A stretch of 64,000 nt of DNA from Vibrio sp. YMD68 (GTDB lineage Bacteria > Pseudomonadota > Gammaproteobacteria > Enterobacterales > Vibrionaceae), in the NCBI RefSeq assembly GCF_029958905.1, contig NZ_CP124614.1, positions 1,674,001-1,738,000 of the forward strand, given 5' to 3'. The notes beneath the pieces are model-generated. The model saw only the letters and a program-made list of their open reading frames with translations. It ran no database searches and was not told the origin of the DNA. Below are positions 17,889 to 26,863 of the stretch, one piece after another; position 1 is the first letter of the stretch, and each line of letters starts with the position of its first letter. Position numbers and translations under genes: made by a program.

Positions 17889-18924
17889 TGGTCATCTCCT
17901 TCACGTTCGCGTGCTTCTGTTCGCTTTCATGTTGTCGTTCTTGTTCTCCTTGCATGACGTCTTCGTACCACAGGTCATGGTGCTCTTTTGCCCATGTTTC
18001 ATCGACTTCACCAGTGACCATCGCCTCTAACGCGCCTTCCATGCCAAATAAGCCTATGTAAATATGGAAGACGAAGCCACAGATCAAAATGAGTGCAGAT
18101 AACATATGGACAAGGTTAGACAGCTCCATATCTCGACGGGTTTGACCAAAAATTGGAAAGTCTAATACCAGCCCACTAAAAGCGACCACCGTTCCAACGA
18201 CAATAAGTAGCCAAAAAAGCGCCTTTTCTCCTGCGTTTGAAAATTCAGCCGATGGGTGGCTTCCTTTGTGTTTTCCTACCATTCCACCGAACTTCATAAA
18301 CCAGGTGACATCAACTTTGCGGAAGATCGATTTCCGCCACCACTTGAATAGGATGAGGATCAGTAACACACCAAACAGTGGACCCAAATAGTTGTGATAC
18401 TGTTTGGCGAGCATAATCACGAAGCCCCAAAGTTCAGTTGGTACATAGGGTTTCAAAAAATGCTTACCGTAAACGAGCATTAGTCCACTAAATGCGAGGG
18501 TAAGAAATGTGAATGCCATACTCCAGTGCAAAGCGCGATCTAAGCGAGTCCAACGTTTAATTTTTCTTCCCGTTCGCGGATTACTTAACATGACAGGCCC
18601 AACAATAAGATAGGCAAGTGCTACCACTGAAATGCTGCCAAAAATAGCAACGGCCCCAGCAGGAGACATCCACTTCTCTTTGAGAATATACCAAGTCTGT
18701 CCAGGCGCACTAATCAGCACACCATGCTCTGGGAATTGTGACGTCGTAACGCCCTCTTCCCCACCTCGAACTTGGCGCCAGAACTCAGCACCCGCCAGTT
18801 GAGTTATCTCGCGTTCTGACACCGCTGGCTCTGTGTTGGCAAATACTTGAAATGATAACGAAGCCAGTATTGCGGTCATCACAGACAGCAATACGAGCGA
18901 CTTTCGTATTAACTCTAATCGCAT
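17872..18924 (-). CDS. Formate dehydrogenase gamma subunit (cytochrome b556)
   Basis: This di-haem membrane cytochrome b passes electrons from the Fe-S subunit to quinone. The 350-residue protein has a signal-like N-terminus (cleavage near VFA), a first helix around 80-105 and the cytochrome b core. Haem-ligand histidines stand in DRALHWSMAFTFL, AKQYHNYLGPLFG and NLVHMLSALILICGFVFHIYIG. The C-terminus FGMEGALEAMVTGEVDETWAKEHHDLWYE is typical of FdnI/FdoI-type gamma subunits. An extended N-terminal periplasmic part makes it longer than E. coli FdnI. It is downstream of the beta gene by 12 bases. Confidence 0.92.
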   Translation of the reverse strand: MRLELIRKSLVLLSVMTAILASLSFQVFANTEPAVSEREITQLAGAEFWRQVRGGEEGVTTSQFPEHGVLISAPGQTWYILKEKWMSPAGAVAIFGSISVVALAYLIVGPVMLSNPRTGRKIKRWTRLDRALHWSMAFTFLTLAFSGLMLVYGKHFLKPYVPTELWGFVIMLAKQYHNYLGPLFGVLLILILFKWWRKSIFRKVDVTWFMKFGGMVGKHKGSHPSAEFSNAGEKALFWLLIVVGTVVAFSGLVLDFPIFGQTRRDMELSNLVHMLSALILICGFVFHIYIGLFGMEGALEAMVTGEVDETWAKEHHDLWYEDVMQGEQERQHESEQKHANVKEMTNEHAS

Positions 18925-18936
18925 ACCTACTCCCAG

Positions 18937-19545
18937 TTAGCTTTTAGTCGCATCAAAAGAGAGATCTTCACCATTGGTCCAGCCTGCGTCTTTCGCCCCA
19001 CGCTCAACAACCCTTTGACGGAAAATATCAGATACCTTTTCAGCATCTCCGGCAAGCAGTGCTTTGGTCGAACATAAAGATGCGCACATCGGTAGTTTGC
19101 CTTCTGCAATACGATTCGCACCGTATTTTTGTTGTTCCTCTACGGAGCCGGATTCTGTTTCTGGGCCGCCTGCACAGAACGTACACTTATCCATCTTCCC
19201 ACGTTCCCCAAACGCAGCTTGTTTAGGAAACTGAGGCGCACCAAATGGACAGGCAAATAAGCAGTAACCACAGCCAATACAGAGATCTTTATTGTGAAGA
19301 ACAATGCCATCGTCTGTATGCTCAAAACAGTCCGCTGGACAGACTGCTTTACACGGCGCATCGGTACAGTGCATACAGGCAACTGAAATCGAATTCTCAC
19401 CGGGTTCACCATCATTCAACGTAACAACACGTCGACGCTGAATACCCCACTCTAAAGCATCATCGTTTTCATTTTTACACGCGGTGACACAGCCGTTACA
19501 TTCGATGCAGCGCTTGGTGTCACAAAGGAATTTCATTTTAGCCAT
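18937..19545 (-). CDS. Formate dehydrogenase beta subunit (4 x [4Fe-4S])
   Basis: This 202-residue electron-transfer subunit links the catalytic alpha subunit to the gamma cytochrome. It has several ferredoxin-type cysteine clusters: CIECNGCVTACKNEN, CMHCTDAPCKAVCPADC, CIGCGYCLFACPFGAP and CTFCAGG, with further cysteines at PMCASLCSTKALL. It lacks the C-terminal transmembrane helix of E. coli FdnH and matches the shorter Fdh3-type beta subunit. The gene lies between alpha and gamma with 11-12 base gaps. Confidence 0.93.
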   Translation of the reverse strand: MAKMKFLCDTKRCIECNGCVTACKNENDDALEWGIQRRRVVTLNDGEPGENSISVACMHCTDAPCKAVCPADCFEHTDDGIVLHNKDLCIGCGYCLFACPFGAPQFPKQAAFGERGKMDKCTFCAGGPETESGSVEEQQKYGANRIAEGKLPMCASLCSTKALLAGDAEKVSDIFRQRVVERGAKDAGWTNGEDLSFDATKS

Positions 19546-19556
19546 CTCTATTACTC

Positions 19557-22412
19557 CTAAGCTTTTCGAATGTTACAAAGAGTCACTTTTGTTTCCTGCA
19601 TCTGCGTAACAGGATCATAACCGTAGGTGGTTGCAATGTTTGCGGACTCACCAATCACGTAAGGATCCGTGCCTTCCGGGTACTTGTCTCTCAGATCTTC
19701 GCCTTGGAACTTGCCCCCAAAGTGGAACGGGATAAAGGCCAAACCTGGCTTCACTCTGCGTGTCACCATCGCCTTCACATGAATACGGCCTTTTTCGGCA
19801 CCTTCAACCCACACCATCTCACCATCTTTAAATCCAATGTCGTTGGCATCCTTCGGGTTAACTTCTACAAACATTTCTTGCTGAAGTTCGGCTAACCAAG
19901 GGTTTGAGCGAGTCTCTTCTCCCCCTCCTTCATACTCGACCAAACGGCCTGACGTTAAGATAATTGGATACTCTTGAGACTTATCTTGATCTTGGATTGA
20001 TTTGTACATGGTTGGTAAACGGTAGATAGACTCACTGTCATCCCATGTTGGGTAATCGGCGACGAGATCTCGACGAGGTGTGTACAGCGGTTCACGATGC
20101 AGTGGTACGCGGTCTGGGAAGGTCCACACGATTGCGCGTGCTTTCGCATTACCAAAGGGCATGCAACCATGCTTGATGGCAACGCGTTGTATGCCGCCTG
20201 AAACATCGGTTTTCCAATTTTTACCTTCAGCAGCGAGTTTTTCTGCATCCGTAAGATCGTCCCACCATCCTAAGCGTTTTAACAATTTGTCGGTAAATTC
20301 TGGATAGCCGTCTTGGAGTTCGCAATCTTTAGAATAGCTGTCCTCGGCAAGTAGATTTTTGCCCTCATATTCCACACCAAATCGAGCGCGGAAATTTCCT
20401 CCCCCCAACGCAACAGGTTTAGATGTGTCGTACAAAATATGCGTACCTGGGTGTTTCATGTCTGGTGTTCCCCAGCATGGCCAAGGTAAACCGTAAGTTT
20501 CGCCGTGTGCTGGACCGCCCTCAGCTTCAAGAGATGTTTTATGGAACGTATGCCAGTTCATTGTATGCGCTTTAATTCGCTCAGGGCTTTGACCTGTATA
20601 GCCAATGGTCCACATACCGCGGTTGAATTCTTTTGTAATGTCTTCAATGACGGGCTGGTTATTGTCAATTTTCACATTCTTAAATAGCTCATTCGCAATA
20701 CCGAGTTTCTTACTTAGCAGATACATGATTTCATGGTCAGGCTTTGATTCAAACAAGGGTGGAATCACCTGCTCTCGCCATTGAAGCGATCGATTAGAGG
20801 CGGTGACAGAGCCCGTTGTTTCAAATTGCGTGGTTGCAGGAAGAAGGTAGACACCATCGGTTCGATCATTCATCACGGCAGCAACAGTTGGGTATGGGTC
20901 AACAATCACCATCATGTCGAGCTTTTTCATGGCCGTTCGCATTTCGACACCACGTGTTTGTGAGTTGACCGCGTGACCCCAGTAGAACATGGCGCGGATA
21001 TTGTCTTTTTGCTCAATATTTTCTTTATTTTCTAAAACGCCATCGATCCAACGAGAAACGGGAATTCCCATATTGTTCATTGGCAGCTTCCCACGGTATT
21101 TGTCTTGGTCGAATCGGTTTTTCACCCATTCGTACTCAAGGCCCCATACGCCCGCCCAATGCTTCCACGCGCCATCAGAAAGGCCATAATAACCAGGTAA
21201 CGTGTGCGAAAGAACGCCAAGATCCGTTGCGCCCTGTACGTTGTCGTGACCACGGAAAATGTTGGCACCACCGCCTGACTTGCCCATGTTGCCAAGCGCT
21301 AGTTCAAGAATACAGTAAGCACGAGTGTTGTTGTTGCCTGTTGTATGTTGGGTTCCGCCCATGCACCATACGATACAACCAGGGCGATTTTCAGACAGTA
21401 GTTTTGCGGTTTTGTAGACTTCTTGCTCTGTTATGCCGGTCACTCGCTCAACTTCTGCAGGCGGCCACTTGGCGACTTCTTCACGGACCTCATCCATACC
21501 AAACACACGTTGGCGGATAAACTCTTTGTCTTCCCACTGATTTTTAAACACATGCCATAACACACCCCAGATAAACGCCACATCCGAGCCAGGTCTTAAT
21601 GATACATAGTGATCCGCTTTGGCAGCTGTTCTCGTACGACGAGGATCGGCCACTACAATCTTACAGCTGTTTTTCTCTTTGGCGATTAGGATATGTTGCA
21701 TCGCAACTGGGTGAGCTTCAGCAGGGTTCGAACCAATAAAGAGCGCAGACTTACAATTGTGCATGTCATTAAAGGAGTTGGTCATCGCGCCATAGCCCCA
21801 GGTGTTTGCCACCCCCGCTACGGTTGTTGAATGGCAAATACGCGCTTGGTGATCGACATTATTTGTTCCCCATAACGAGGCCATTTTACGGAACATATAT
21901 GCTTGTTCGTTGCTGTGCTTGGCACTTCCTAGCCAATAAACAGAATCGGGCCCCGACTCTTTACGAATCTCTAACGCTTTATCACCAATTTCATTAATCG
22001 CCTGCTCCCATGACAGCTTTTTCCACTTGCCATTTTCAAGTTTCATTGGGTATTTAAGTCGACGCTCACCGTGCCCGTGCTCACGCAGTGCTGCCCCTTT
22101 GGCGCAGTGTCCACCAGCATTAAATGGATGATCAAAAGCAGGCTCTTGGCCTGTCCATACTCCGTTTTGAACTTCCGCGTATATGCCACAACCAACGGAA
22201 CAATGGGAACAAATCGTTCGTTTAATCTCTGTTTTGGCATCACTAGGCACTGATTTCGCTTGCGCTTTCTTCATCATTCCTGGTGCGATCAAACAAGCGC
22301 TTGCGACCGCGCCCCCCGCAGCCAAAGAGGAATTTTTCATAAAGGCACGGCGACTCACACCAAATTGATTCTCTTTTTTAGTCACGCTATCTGAGCGTTT
22401 TGTTAATTTCAT
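19557..22412 (-). CDS. Formate dehydrogenase alpha subunit (Mo/W-bis-MGD, cysteine type)
   Basis: This catalytic subunit oxidises formate. The start at 22412 (MKLTKRSDSV) follows TAGGAG and gives 951 residues. A twin-arginine signal SRRAFMKNSSLAAGG (RR at 21-22) sends it to the periplasm. The [4Fe-4S] motif follows with C68, C71, C75 and C103. The active-site segment ARICHSTT has cysteine (C193) where selenocysteine occurs in E. coli FdnG, followed by the conserved histidine. C-terminal molydopterin-binding motifs such as LTSGRLVEYEGGGEE are present. Neighbouring tup, mob and moeA genes supply metal and cofactor, and fdhD is divergent. Confidence 0.95.
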   Translation of the reverse strand: MKLTKRSDSVTKKENQFGVSRRAFMKNSSLAAGGAVASACLIAPGMMKKAQAKSVPSDAKTEIKRTICSHCSVGCGIYAEVQNGVWTGQEPAFDHPFNAGGHCAKGAALREHGHGERRLKYPMKLENGKWKKLSWEQAINEIGDKALEIRKESGPDSVYWLGSAKHSNEQAYMFRKMASLWGTNNVDHQARICHSTTVAGVANTWGYGAMTNSFNDMHNCKSALFIGSNPAEAHPVAMQHILIAKEKNSCKIVVADPRRTRTAAKADHYVSLRPGSDVAFIWGVLWHVFKNQWEDKEFIRQRVFGMDEVREEVAKWPPAEVERVTGITEQEVYKTAKLLSENRPGCIVWCMGGTQHTTGNNNTRAYCILELALGNMGKSGGGANIFRGHDNVQGATDLGVLSHTLPGYYGLSDGAWKHWAGVWGLEYEWVKNRFDQDKYRGKLPMNNMGIPVSRWIDGVLENKENIEQKDNIRAMFYWGHAVNSQTRGVEMRTAMKKLDMMVIVDPYPTVAAVMNDRTDGVYLLPATTQFETTGSVTASNRSLQWREQVIPPLFESKPDHEIMYLLSKKLGIANELFKNVKIDNNQPVIEDITKEFNRGMWTIGYTGQSPERIKAHTMNWHTFHKTSLEAEGGPAHGETYGLPWPCWGTPDMKHPGTHILYDTSKPVALGGGNFRARFGVEYEGKNLLAEDSYSKDCELQDGYPEFTDKLLKRLGWWDDLTDAEKLAAEGKNWKTDVSGGIQRVAIKHGCMPFGNAKARAIVWTFPDRVPLHREPLYTPRRDLVADYPTWDDSESIYRLPTMYKSIQDQDKSQEYPIILTSGRLVEYEGGGEETRSNPWLAELQQEMFVEVNPKDANDIGFKDGEMVWVEGAEKGRIHVKAMVTRRVKPGLAFIPFHFGGKFQGEDLRDKYPEGTDPYVIGESANIATTYGYDPVTQMQETKVTLCNIRKA

Positions 22413-22422
22413 TAGTTTGCTC

Positions 22423-22629
22423 CTATAACGAGTCGTAATAATCGCGGATGTGCTGAGTTTCGTGGTACCCATCCGTTTCTTTTTGTTGAGGTATCAACAC
22501 CGTTTCTTCGGCTGATACTTTAGTGCTAACACCCGTGACGACGGCGCCAGCAACCGCTGCTGTTGTTAAGCCTTTCAAAAGGTCTCGTCGACCGGTGTCT
22601 AATGTTTCAGTGTCTTTTTTGTTGTTCAT
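22423..22629 (-). CDS. Small Tat-signal protein of formate dehydrogenase region
   Basis: The start at 22629 has AAGGAAG upstream and gives a 68-residue product. Its N-terminal half is a twin-arginine signal (GRRDLLKGLTTAAVAGAVV), followed by a short mature part ending YHETQHIRDYYDSL. This matches the 'formate dehydrogenase region TAT target' family, recalled as an accessory or small structural subunit of Fdh3-type enzymes. The stop is 10 bases before the alpha subunit start. A role in assembling or anchoring the catalytic subunit is inferred from position. Confidence 0.85.
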   Translation of the reverse strand: MNNKKDTETLDTGRRDLLKGLTTAAVAGAVVTGVSTKVSAEETVLIPQQKETDGYHETQHIRDYYDSL

Positions 22630-22691
22630 GTATTGCTTCCTTACCATGTTAGGGCGACTGAACGCTTTAGCGCTTCTTATTGGAGTTCGAA

Positions 22692-23324
22692 TTAAGTGGA
22701 TTGAATTAGGTTACTGGTGTTATTGACATGAATAGTTAGTGTGCTTTTTGATCCCGCCCGCTTTTGACTGAACCGAACTTTTTCTACACTCAAAAACGCC
22801 TCAAGTAGCTGTGCGGCTTGAACGTAAAATTGGGCATGACTCGCTTGCTTTATTTGTTGCGAAAGAGAGGAATACCAAGGTGCTAGATGTGCATTGAAAA
22901 ATGCCTGTTGCTCTGGGTCTTCTTGATTAATGAGTAGAGCCATCACTTCACATAATGCGGAAATATGGTCTTCAGGCTCTTTGACGCTGTCTTCACGTTC
23001 AAATCCTAATGTTGTTAGGTCTTGACGAAGTTGCGCTAGTGGCTTTTCCATTAATGATCCTGTCATATGCCAAGAACCAAATGGAACCACTTCTCCACGC
23101 CCAATACCGATGAATAATTCTTGATACTCGTCGTTTAGATTGGCTATTTCACTGGTGCTAGCGGATTGCTTCAAGGCTTGCCACGCTTGTTGCATGACAC
23201 TGCTTTCTGTTTCTATATCGAGTGACGTTAAAAACGCAATGAGTTCAGCACTCGGCGCTTGTCGAAACAGCGTGGCAATCAGTAAATAGATGTCAGCACG
23301 TATTTCTTGATATTGATTATCCAA
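22692..23324 (-). CDS. TorD/DmsD-family chaperone for formate dehydrogenase
   Basis: This 210-residue all-helical protein begins at a TTG codon that is supported by an AGGAG Shine-Dalgarno seven bases upstream; no ATG lies near. Family features include EYQELFIGIGRGEVVPFGSWHMTGSLMEKPL and the region DHISALCEVMALLI, typical of redox-enzyme maturation proteins that bind Tat signals and hold the apoenzyme for cofactor insertion. Location between the polyferredoxin and the Tat-signal genes suggests the client is the alpha subunit encoded downstream. Confidence 0.9.
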   Translation of the reverse strand: MDNQYQEIRADIYLLIATLFRQAPSAELIAFLTSLDIETESSVMQQAWQALKQSASTSEIANLNDEYQELFIGIGRGEVVPFGSWHMTGSLMEKPLAQLRQDLTTLGFEREDSVKEPEDHISALCEVMALLINQEDPEQQAFFNAHLAPWYSSLSQQIKQASHAQFYVQAAQLLEAFLSVEKVRFSQKRAGSKSTLTIHVNNTSNLIQST

Positions 23325-23333
23325 AATGCGCTC

Positions 23334-25106
23334 CTAGTAAGTGAGTTGTTTCGTTGGATCGTCAGCCATTGCTTCGAAAACGTCTTTGACTCGACAGTCT
23401 TCGCACATCGCGATACGGTTGATCGCAACATCATCGGCAAACATAGAGTGACCGCGTAACCTATCTTGCAGCATAGTAATCATTGATTGCGGGGCGAAAG
23501 GTTTGCGACAACGTAAACATTCGGCAGGCTTCTCGTGATGCAAGACGACAGCTTTGTTACGCTGTTCTGAATCCCAATTGATGCGTGGCGACAATGAAAG
23601 CGCAGATTCAGGACAGGCCTTCTCGCACATACCGCATTGGATACAGTCTTGTTCGACAAAAAGTAGTGAAGGAGACTCACCATCGTGGTGAAGTGCTCGT
23701 GTAGGACACACCGCTACACACGCCATACATAATGTGCAATCTTTTGATTCGCAATCAACACTGCCATAGGGTGCACTTTCTATGAGTGGTGTTGTGTTTT
23801 CAGTGGGCTGATGATGACGAGTAAGGGTATCGAGTGATTCAAATAATCGATGACGCTTAGATCCACTCACCCCACCCATGATTGGGCTCAACACTTTCGT
23901 TTGTAGACGAGGGGGTTGAAGAGATGGAGCTTTAAGATCGAGAGTTTTCCCAGTAGATGTCTGTTCTTTCTGAGTGCCTGAATCTACCTTATCTCTGTGC
24001 ATCGATTCTAAGTACAGGATCTCTATGCAGTCAGAAGCGATACCCAATGGCGCTAATAGTGCTTGTGCCATGGCGACTTCTTTGGTTAAAACTCGAATAA
24101 TCGTGTCAGGCATATGCTGACTGGCTGCAAAGAGCACCTGAGTTGCCCCATTGGTTAATGCGGCGAACCAGGTATCAATGCCCACCGAGGGGAGTTCTTC
24201 TACTACGATCGGAATGACGTTATCTGGCAATTGCTTCAATGCCATGATGTTGTATGTTTCATGGCGGGCGCTGCAAAATAAGATGATTGGGTGCTCGCCG
24301 CCCGCTTTGCGGTAGTTTTCCAGCGTGCGTTCGACAAATTGTTGTGTTTCTTCAGGATTGGGTAAGGCGTAACGAATGGCTTCTGTCGGGCACGACGTTG
24401 CACAAGTGCCGACTCCTTGACAGAGATAAGGGTTTATCTCAATGTTATAACCTGTTTTATCACTGCCTAAGCTAGAAAGAGCCCCAGCTGGACAAGCATC
24501 CACACAGCGATCACACCCTTTGACACCTCGTGAGCTGTGGGCGCATAAATCGGTATCTAATCGGAAGTACTTAGGTTTATCGAAGGTCCCCATAAGTGTT
24601 GGAATTTCCGATAGCGCTTGCTGCATGCTTGGGTAGCCCCTCCCGACAGGATAATAACCCGGAACAGGCACTTCTTCGTTCATGATTCCTGTGAGCGAAA
24701 GATCGAGAATGACATCAAAGCACTCTTGGTTAACTGCGATAGTAGCGAGGTTTCTTTTACTTTCTGAGCTTAAACCTCCAGCGCCTAGATCGGCCTCACC
24801 ATGATGGGATATATGGACGTGAAATGCCCCCAAAAAGCCGGACACTTCGATCGAGGACGAGAAGTAAATGTTGTTACTTTCACCTTTCTCTCCATCAGTA
24901 GAAAGTAGAGTCAAAGAGGCCATGCTCGATAACTGTTTTGCTGTCGCCTGAATAATATCAGTCGGGCCGATAATTAAGGTGTGACCACCACTTTCGTAGC
25001 TTACGGTCGGTGGGATAAGATTCGTCAGTTCTACGGTATTTTCTATTGCGTAAGAACGGGCCTTTCCATTATTTGATGTCGCTTGTTGTAGTAATTCTTT
25101 TAGCAT
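23334..25106 (-). CDS. Multi-cluster 4Fe-4S protein of the fdh operon
   Basis: This is a 590-residue cytoplasmic protein. An N-terminal region contains an NAD-binding-like or TrkA-like fold (ESGGHTLIIGPTDIIQATAKQL). Two pairs of [4Fe-4S] clusters follow: CDRCVDACPAGAL and CQGVGTCATSCPTEAI (about residues 200-245), and CTLCMACVAVCPTRAL and CIQCGMCEKACPESAL (about 455-500). A C-terminal CLRCRKPF and CEDCRVKD may bind another metal. Such proteins are conserved in Vibrio and Shewanella fdh clusters. Electron transfer during maturation or to a cytoplasmic partner is plausible but unproven. Confidence 0.82.
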   Translation of the reverse strand: MLKELLQQATSNNGKARSYAIENTVELTNLIPPTVSYESGGHTLIIGPTDIIQATAKQLSSMASLTLLSTDGEKGESNNIYFSSSIEVSGFLGAFHVHISHHGEADLGAGGLSSESKRNLATIAVNQECFDVILDLSLTGIMNEEVPVPGYYPVGRGYPSMQQALSEIPTLMGTFDKPKYFRLDTDLCAHSSRGVKGCDRCVDACPAGALSSLGSDKTGYNIEINPYLCQGVGTCATSCPTEAIRYALPNPEETQQFVERTLENYRKAGGEHPIILFCSARHETYNIMALKQLPDNVIPIVVEELPSVGIDTWFAALTNGATQVLFAASQHMPDTIIRVLTKEVAMAQALLAPLGIASDCIEILYLESMHRDKVDSGTQKEQTSTGKTLDLKAPSLQPPRLQTKVLSPIMGGVSGSKRHRLFESLDTLTRHHQPTENTTPLIESAPYGSVDCESKDCTLCMACVAVCPTRALHHDGESPSLLFVEQDCIQCGMCEKACPESALSLSPRINWDSEQRNKAVVLHHEKPAECLRCRKPFAPQSMITMLQDRLRGHSMFADDVAINRIAMCEDCRVKDVFEAMADDPTKQLTY

Positions 25107-25239
25107 TGCTCGGGTCCATGTGATAACAGGGATTCACATACGGTGCAATGCAATTAGCATTCCAAAATATTTAGCGTTTAAAAACAATGAATTAAACAAT
25201 ATTTAGGCGACATTCAAAACGAATAGAGAAGAACAGTAG

Positions 25240-25266
25240 CGAGGTGCGACATTATGTCGCACCTCG
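25240..25266. terminator. Strong hairpin between DUF3306 gene and the fdh genes
   Basis: CGAGGTGCGACAT and ATGTCGCACCTCG form a perfect 13-bp inverted repeat around one base; in RNA the likely form is an 11-bp stem with a five-base loop. On the minus strand it is followed by CTACTGTTCTTCTC, only moderately T-rich. It lies 42 bases beyond the DUF3306 stop and 133 bases before the polyferredoxin start, so it could end the DUF3305/3306 transcript or attenuate read-through into fdh. Confidence 0.65.
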
Positions 25267-25307
25267 AATTTACCGATTAGGTCAAAATGTACCTATTAAT
25301 TGTAAGG

Positions 25308-26057
25308 TTAATGTTTTTGTTCCAACCGGTCACAGCGTACATCGGTATTTGATTCATTACACAGCTCAAGATCTGTTTCTGATGTTTCTAGTGTTTTTGA
25401 TGTTTCTAGTGTTACTTGGTTCGATACACCACACTCAGAATCACCCTCCTCCAAGACCGATTCTAAATCGTGGTCTGGTTGGGGTGAATTAGTATCAGAC
25501 TCTTGTTGGGCTGTCTCATCAGCACTTTCCTGCGATGTAGGCTTGATCCATTCGCGCAGTGATTGAGCGACGTCTTGGGATAAACTCGGAATGGCACTGT
25601 AGTCATGGTCATAATCATTGAGTGCATCGATATGATTAAATTCCTCACCACTGAACAGCGCTCTCAGTGCCGCTTTTTTTAGCAAAGGATCACTGTCACT
25701 CTTTAAGAGTGAAGCGATAGATAGGGCTTCTTCGTCATTAGAGTCTTTTCCATCTCGCGGGCTATCCTCTAACCCATCAGCAACAGAAACTGCGCTACCT
25801 TCTTCCTGCGAGCCCTGACCCATTATCTGCAACGATTGATTTGTTGGGGCTTCATTGACTATCGTGGTCTTGCTTGTTGTTTCTCTGTTTATTGTTTCTT
25901 TGCTTATTGTTTCTTTGGCTAAGGGTTTATTTTTTGCAAGAACAGCGGCTTCTGTTGCTCTTTCACTAGCCTCAGGTAATGTTGTAGTCGATGTTTGTGA
26001 GGTCGATGCTTCAAGGTGTTTCTTGCTTGACCAACGTGAAAAAAAGTTATTTGCCAC
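25308..26057 (-). CDS. DUF3306-type protein, acidic and repeat-containing
   Basis: This 249-residue protein starts at GTG, overlapping the DUF3305 gene by 11 bases. The N-terminus MANNFFSRWSSKKHLEAS and the central part LKSDSDPLLKKAALRALFSGEEFNHIDALNDYDHDY are the DUF3306 hallmarks. The rest is low complexity, Ser/Thr/Glu-rich and probably disordered. It contains pentapeptide repeats of KETIS type (three 15-bp units at 25872-25916) and a duplicated SKTLETSETLE-like segment (two 18-bp units at 25380-25415). The family is consistently linked with formate dehydrogenase, but its function is unknown. Confidence 0.8.
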   Translation of the reverse strand: MANNFFSRWSSKKHLEASTSQTSTTTLPEASERATEAAVLAKNKPLAKETISKETINRETTSKTTIVNEAPTNQSLQIMGQGSQEEGSAVSVADGLEDSPRDGKDSNDEEALSIASLLKSDSDPLLKKAALRALFSGEEFNHIDALNDYDHDYSAIPSLSQDVAQSLREWIKPTSQESADETAQQESDTNSPQPDHDLESVLEEGDSECGVSNQVTLETSKTLETSETDLELCNESNTDVRCDRLEQKH

Positions 26058-26538
26058 TGGCTCTACCCGCCCCTTTACGCTTTTTCCTCTTTTGCTCTAA
26101 CAATTCACCATGCCGACCAATGTAGGCTTCCATCCAAGCTTGTACAGCCAGAGGCATATCATTGGAGAGTACGAGATAGTCGCCGTCCATGTACTGGCTA
26201 GCAACACTTTGTGATGCCGTAAGCGTAACGATGGATTGAACTTCCGCATCATCGAAATTATCTAACACTAAGAACAATTTAGGCTGATTTGAACTCAAGT
26301 TAAAACGATAGTCTGTTCTCTCATCTTTAAATAGCTCTAAAATGACCAATGGATTGTCGCTACTGGTTTGTGTTTCGCAACTGTCTGGTGTGCGAGCGCT
26401 CAAATCAAAACCTTTCAATTGCCATTGGGTCGTCGTCCAAACGCCCGTGGTGATCTCATGTGATACTAAATGGCAGCGTATTGGCCATAGATTTTCATCT
26501 TTAACTAACTCTGTGGTGGAAAAGCGGTTGTTAGACAT
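26047..26538 (-). CDS. DUF3305-type protein of the formate dehydrogenase cluster
   Basis: This 163-residue soluble protein contains WPIRCHLVSHEITTGVWTTTQWQL and a C-terminal SNDMPLAVQAWMEAYIGRHGELLEQKRKKRKGAG, which I associate with DUF3305. It has a basic tail rich in Lys and Arg. It heads the minus-strand unit and overlaps the DUF3306 gene. Families DUF3305 and DUF3306 occur as a pair next to Fdh3-type formate dehydrogenases. Likely roles are regulation or maturation, but nothing in the sequence shows a mechanism. Confidence 0.8.
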   Translation of the reverse strand: MSNNRFSTTELVKDENLWPIRCHLVSHEITTGVWTTTQWQLKGFDLSARTPDSCETQTSSDNPLVILELFKDERTDYRFNLSSNQPKLFLVLDNFDDAEVQSIVTLTASQSVASQYMDGDYLVLSNDMPLAVQAWMEAYIGRHGELLEQKRKKRKGAGRASGK

Positions 26539-26863
26539 GGTTCACCTATTTCACATTTACATGTTTATTGTTGTATTTATGGCACGATAAAAGCAATATT
26601 TACGCCAGCTTGAACTTATTTATCTCAAGTACAGGATTTTGTCAGGTTACTTTACTTCGACAAACATCGCTTAGACAAACATCGGTATTGACTTTCCTTT
26701 AGAGGAAATACTTTAAAAACAATAGCGTATTGCCGCATGAAAGGTGTCACATGATTAAGAATCCTCACTGTTAGCGGGAGAACAGCAGACAAAGGCTGTC
26801 ATTTTTCATCATGCACCTATTTACTAACGTCAACAGGCTCTAACCATAAGACAGGAATTTAGT
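26539..26863. promoter_or_regulatory. Divergent control region between DUF3305 and fdhD
   Basis: This 325-bp non-coding region must hold promoters for both directions. It contains an exact 11-bp direct repeat GACAAACATCG (26659-26669 and 26674-26684, 15-bp period). It also has an inverted repeat CTTGA (26612-26616) with TCAAG (26629-26633) around a 12-base spacer region. No perfect FNR box is visible. A -24-like TGGCAC at 26580 is paired with only a weak -12 element. Confidence 0.5.

Noticed and set aside
25244..25492. 82-codon plus-strand ORF over the end of the DUF3306 gene
   Set aside because: It begins inside the strong hairpin and is the complement of the low-complexity DUF3306 repeats.
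26580..26595. Sigma-54-like sequence TGGCACGATAAAAGCA upstream of fdhD
   Set aside because: The -24 box and GG-N10-GC spacing fit, but the -12 part is AAGCA rather than TTGCA and the fdhD start is about 260 bases away. No sigma-54 activator gene is adjacent.
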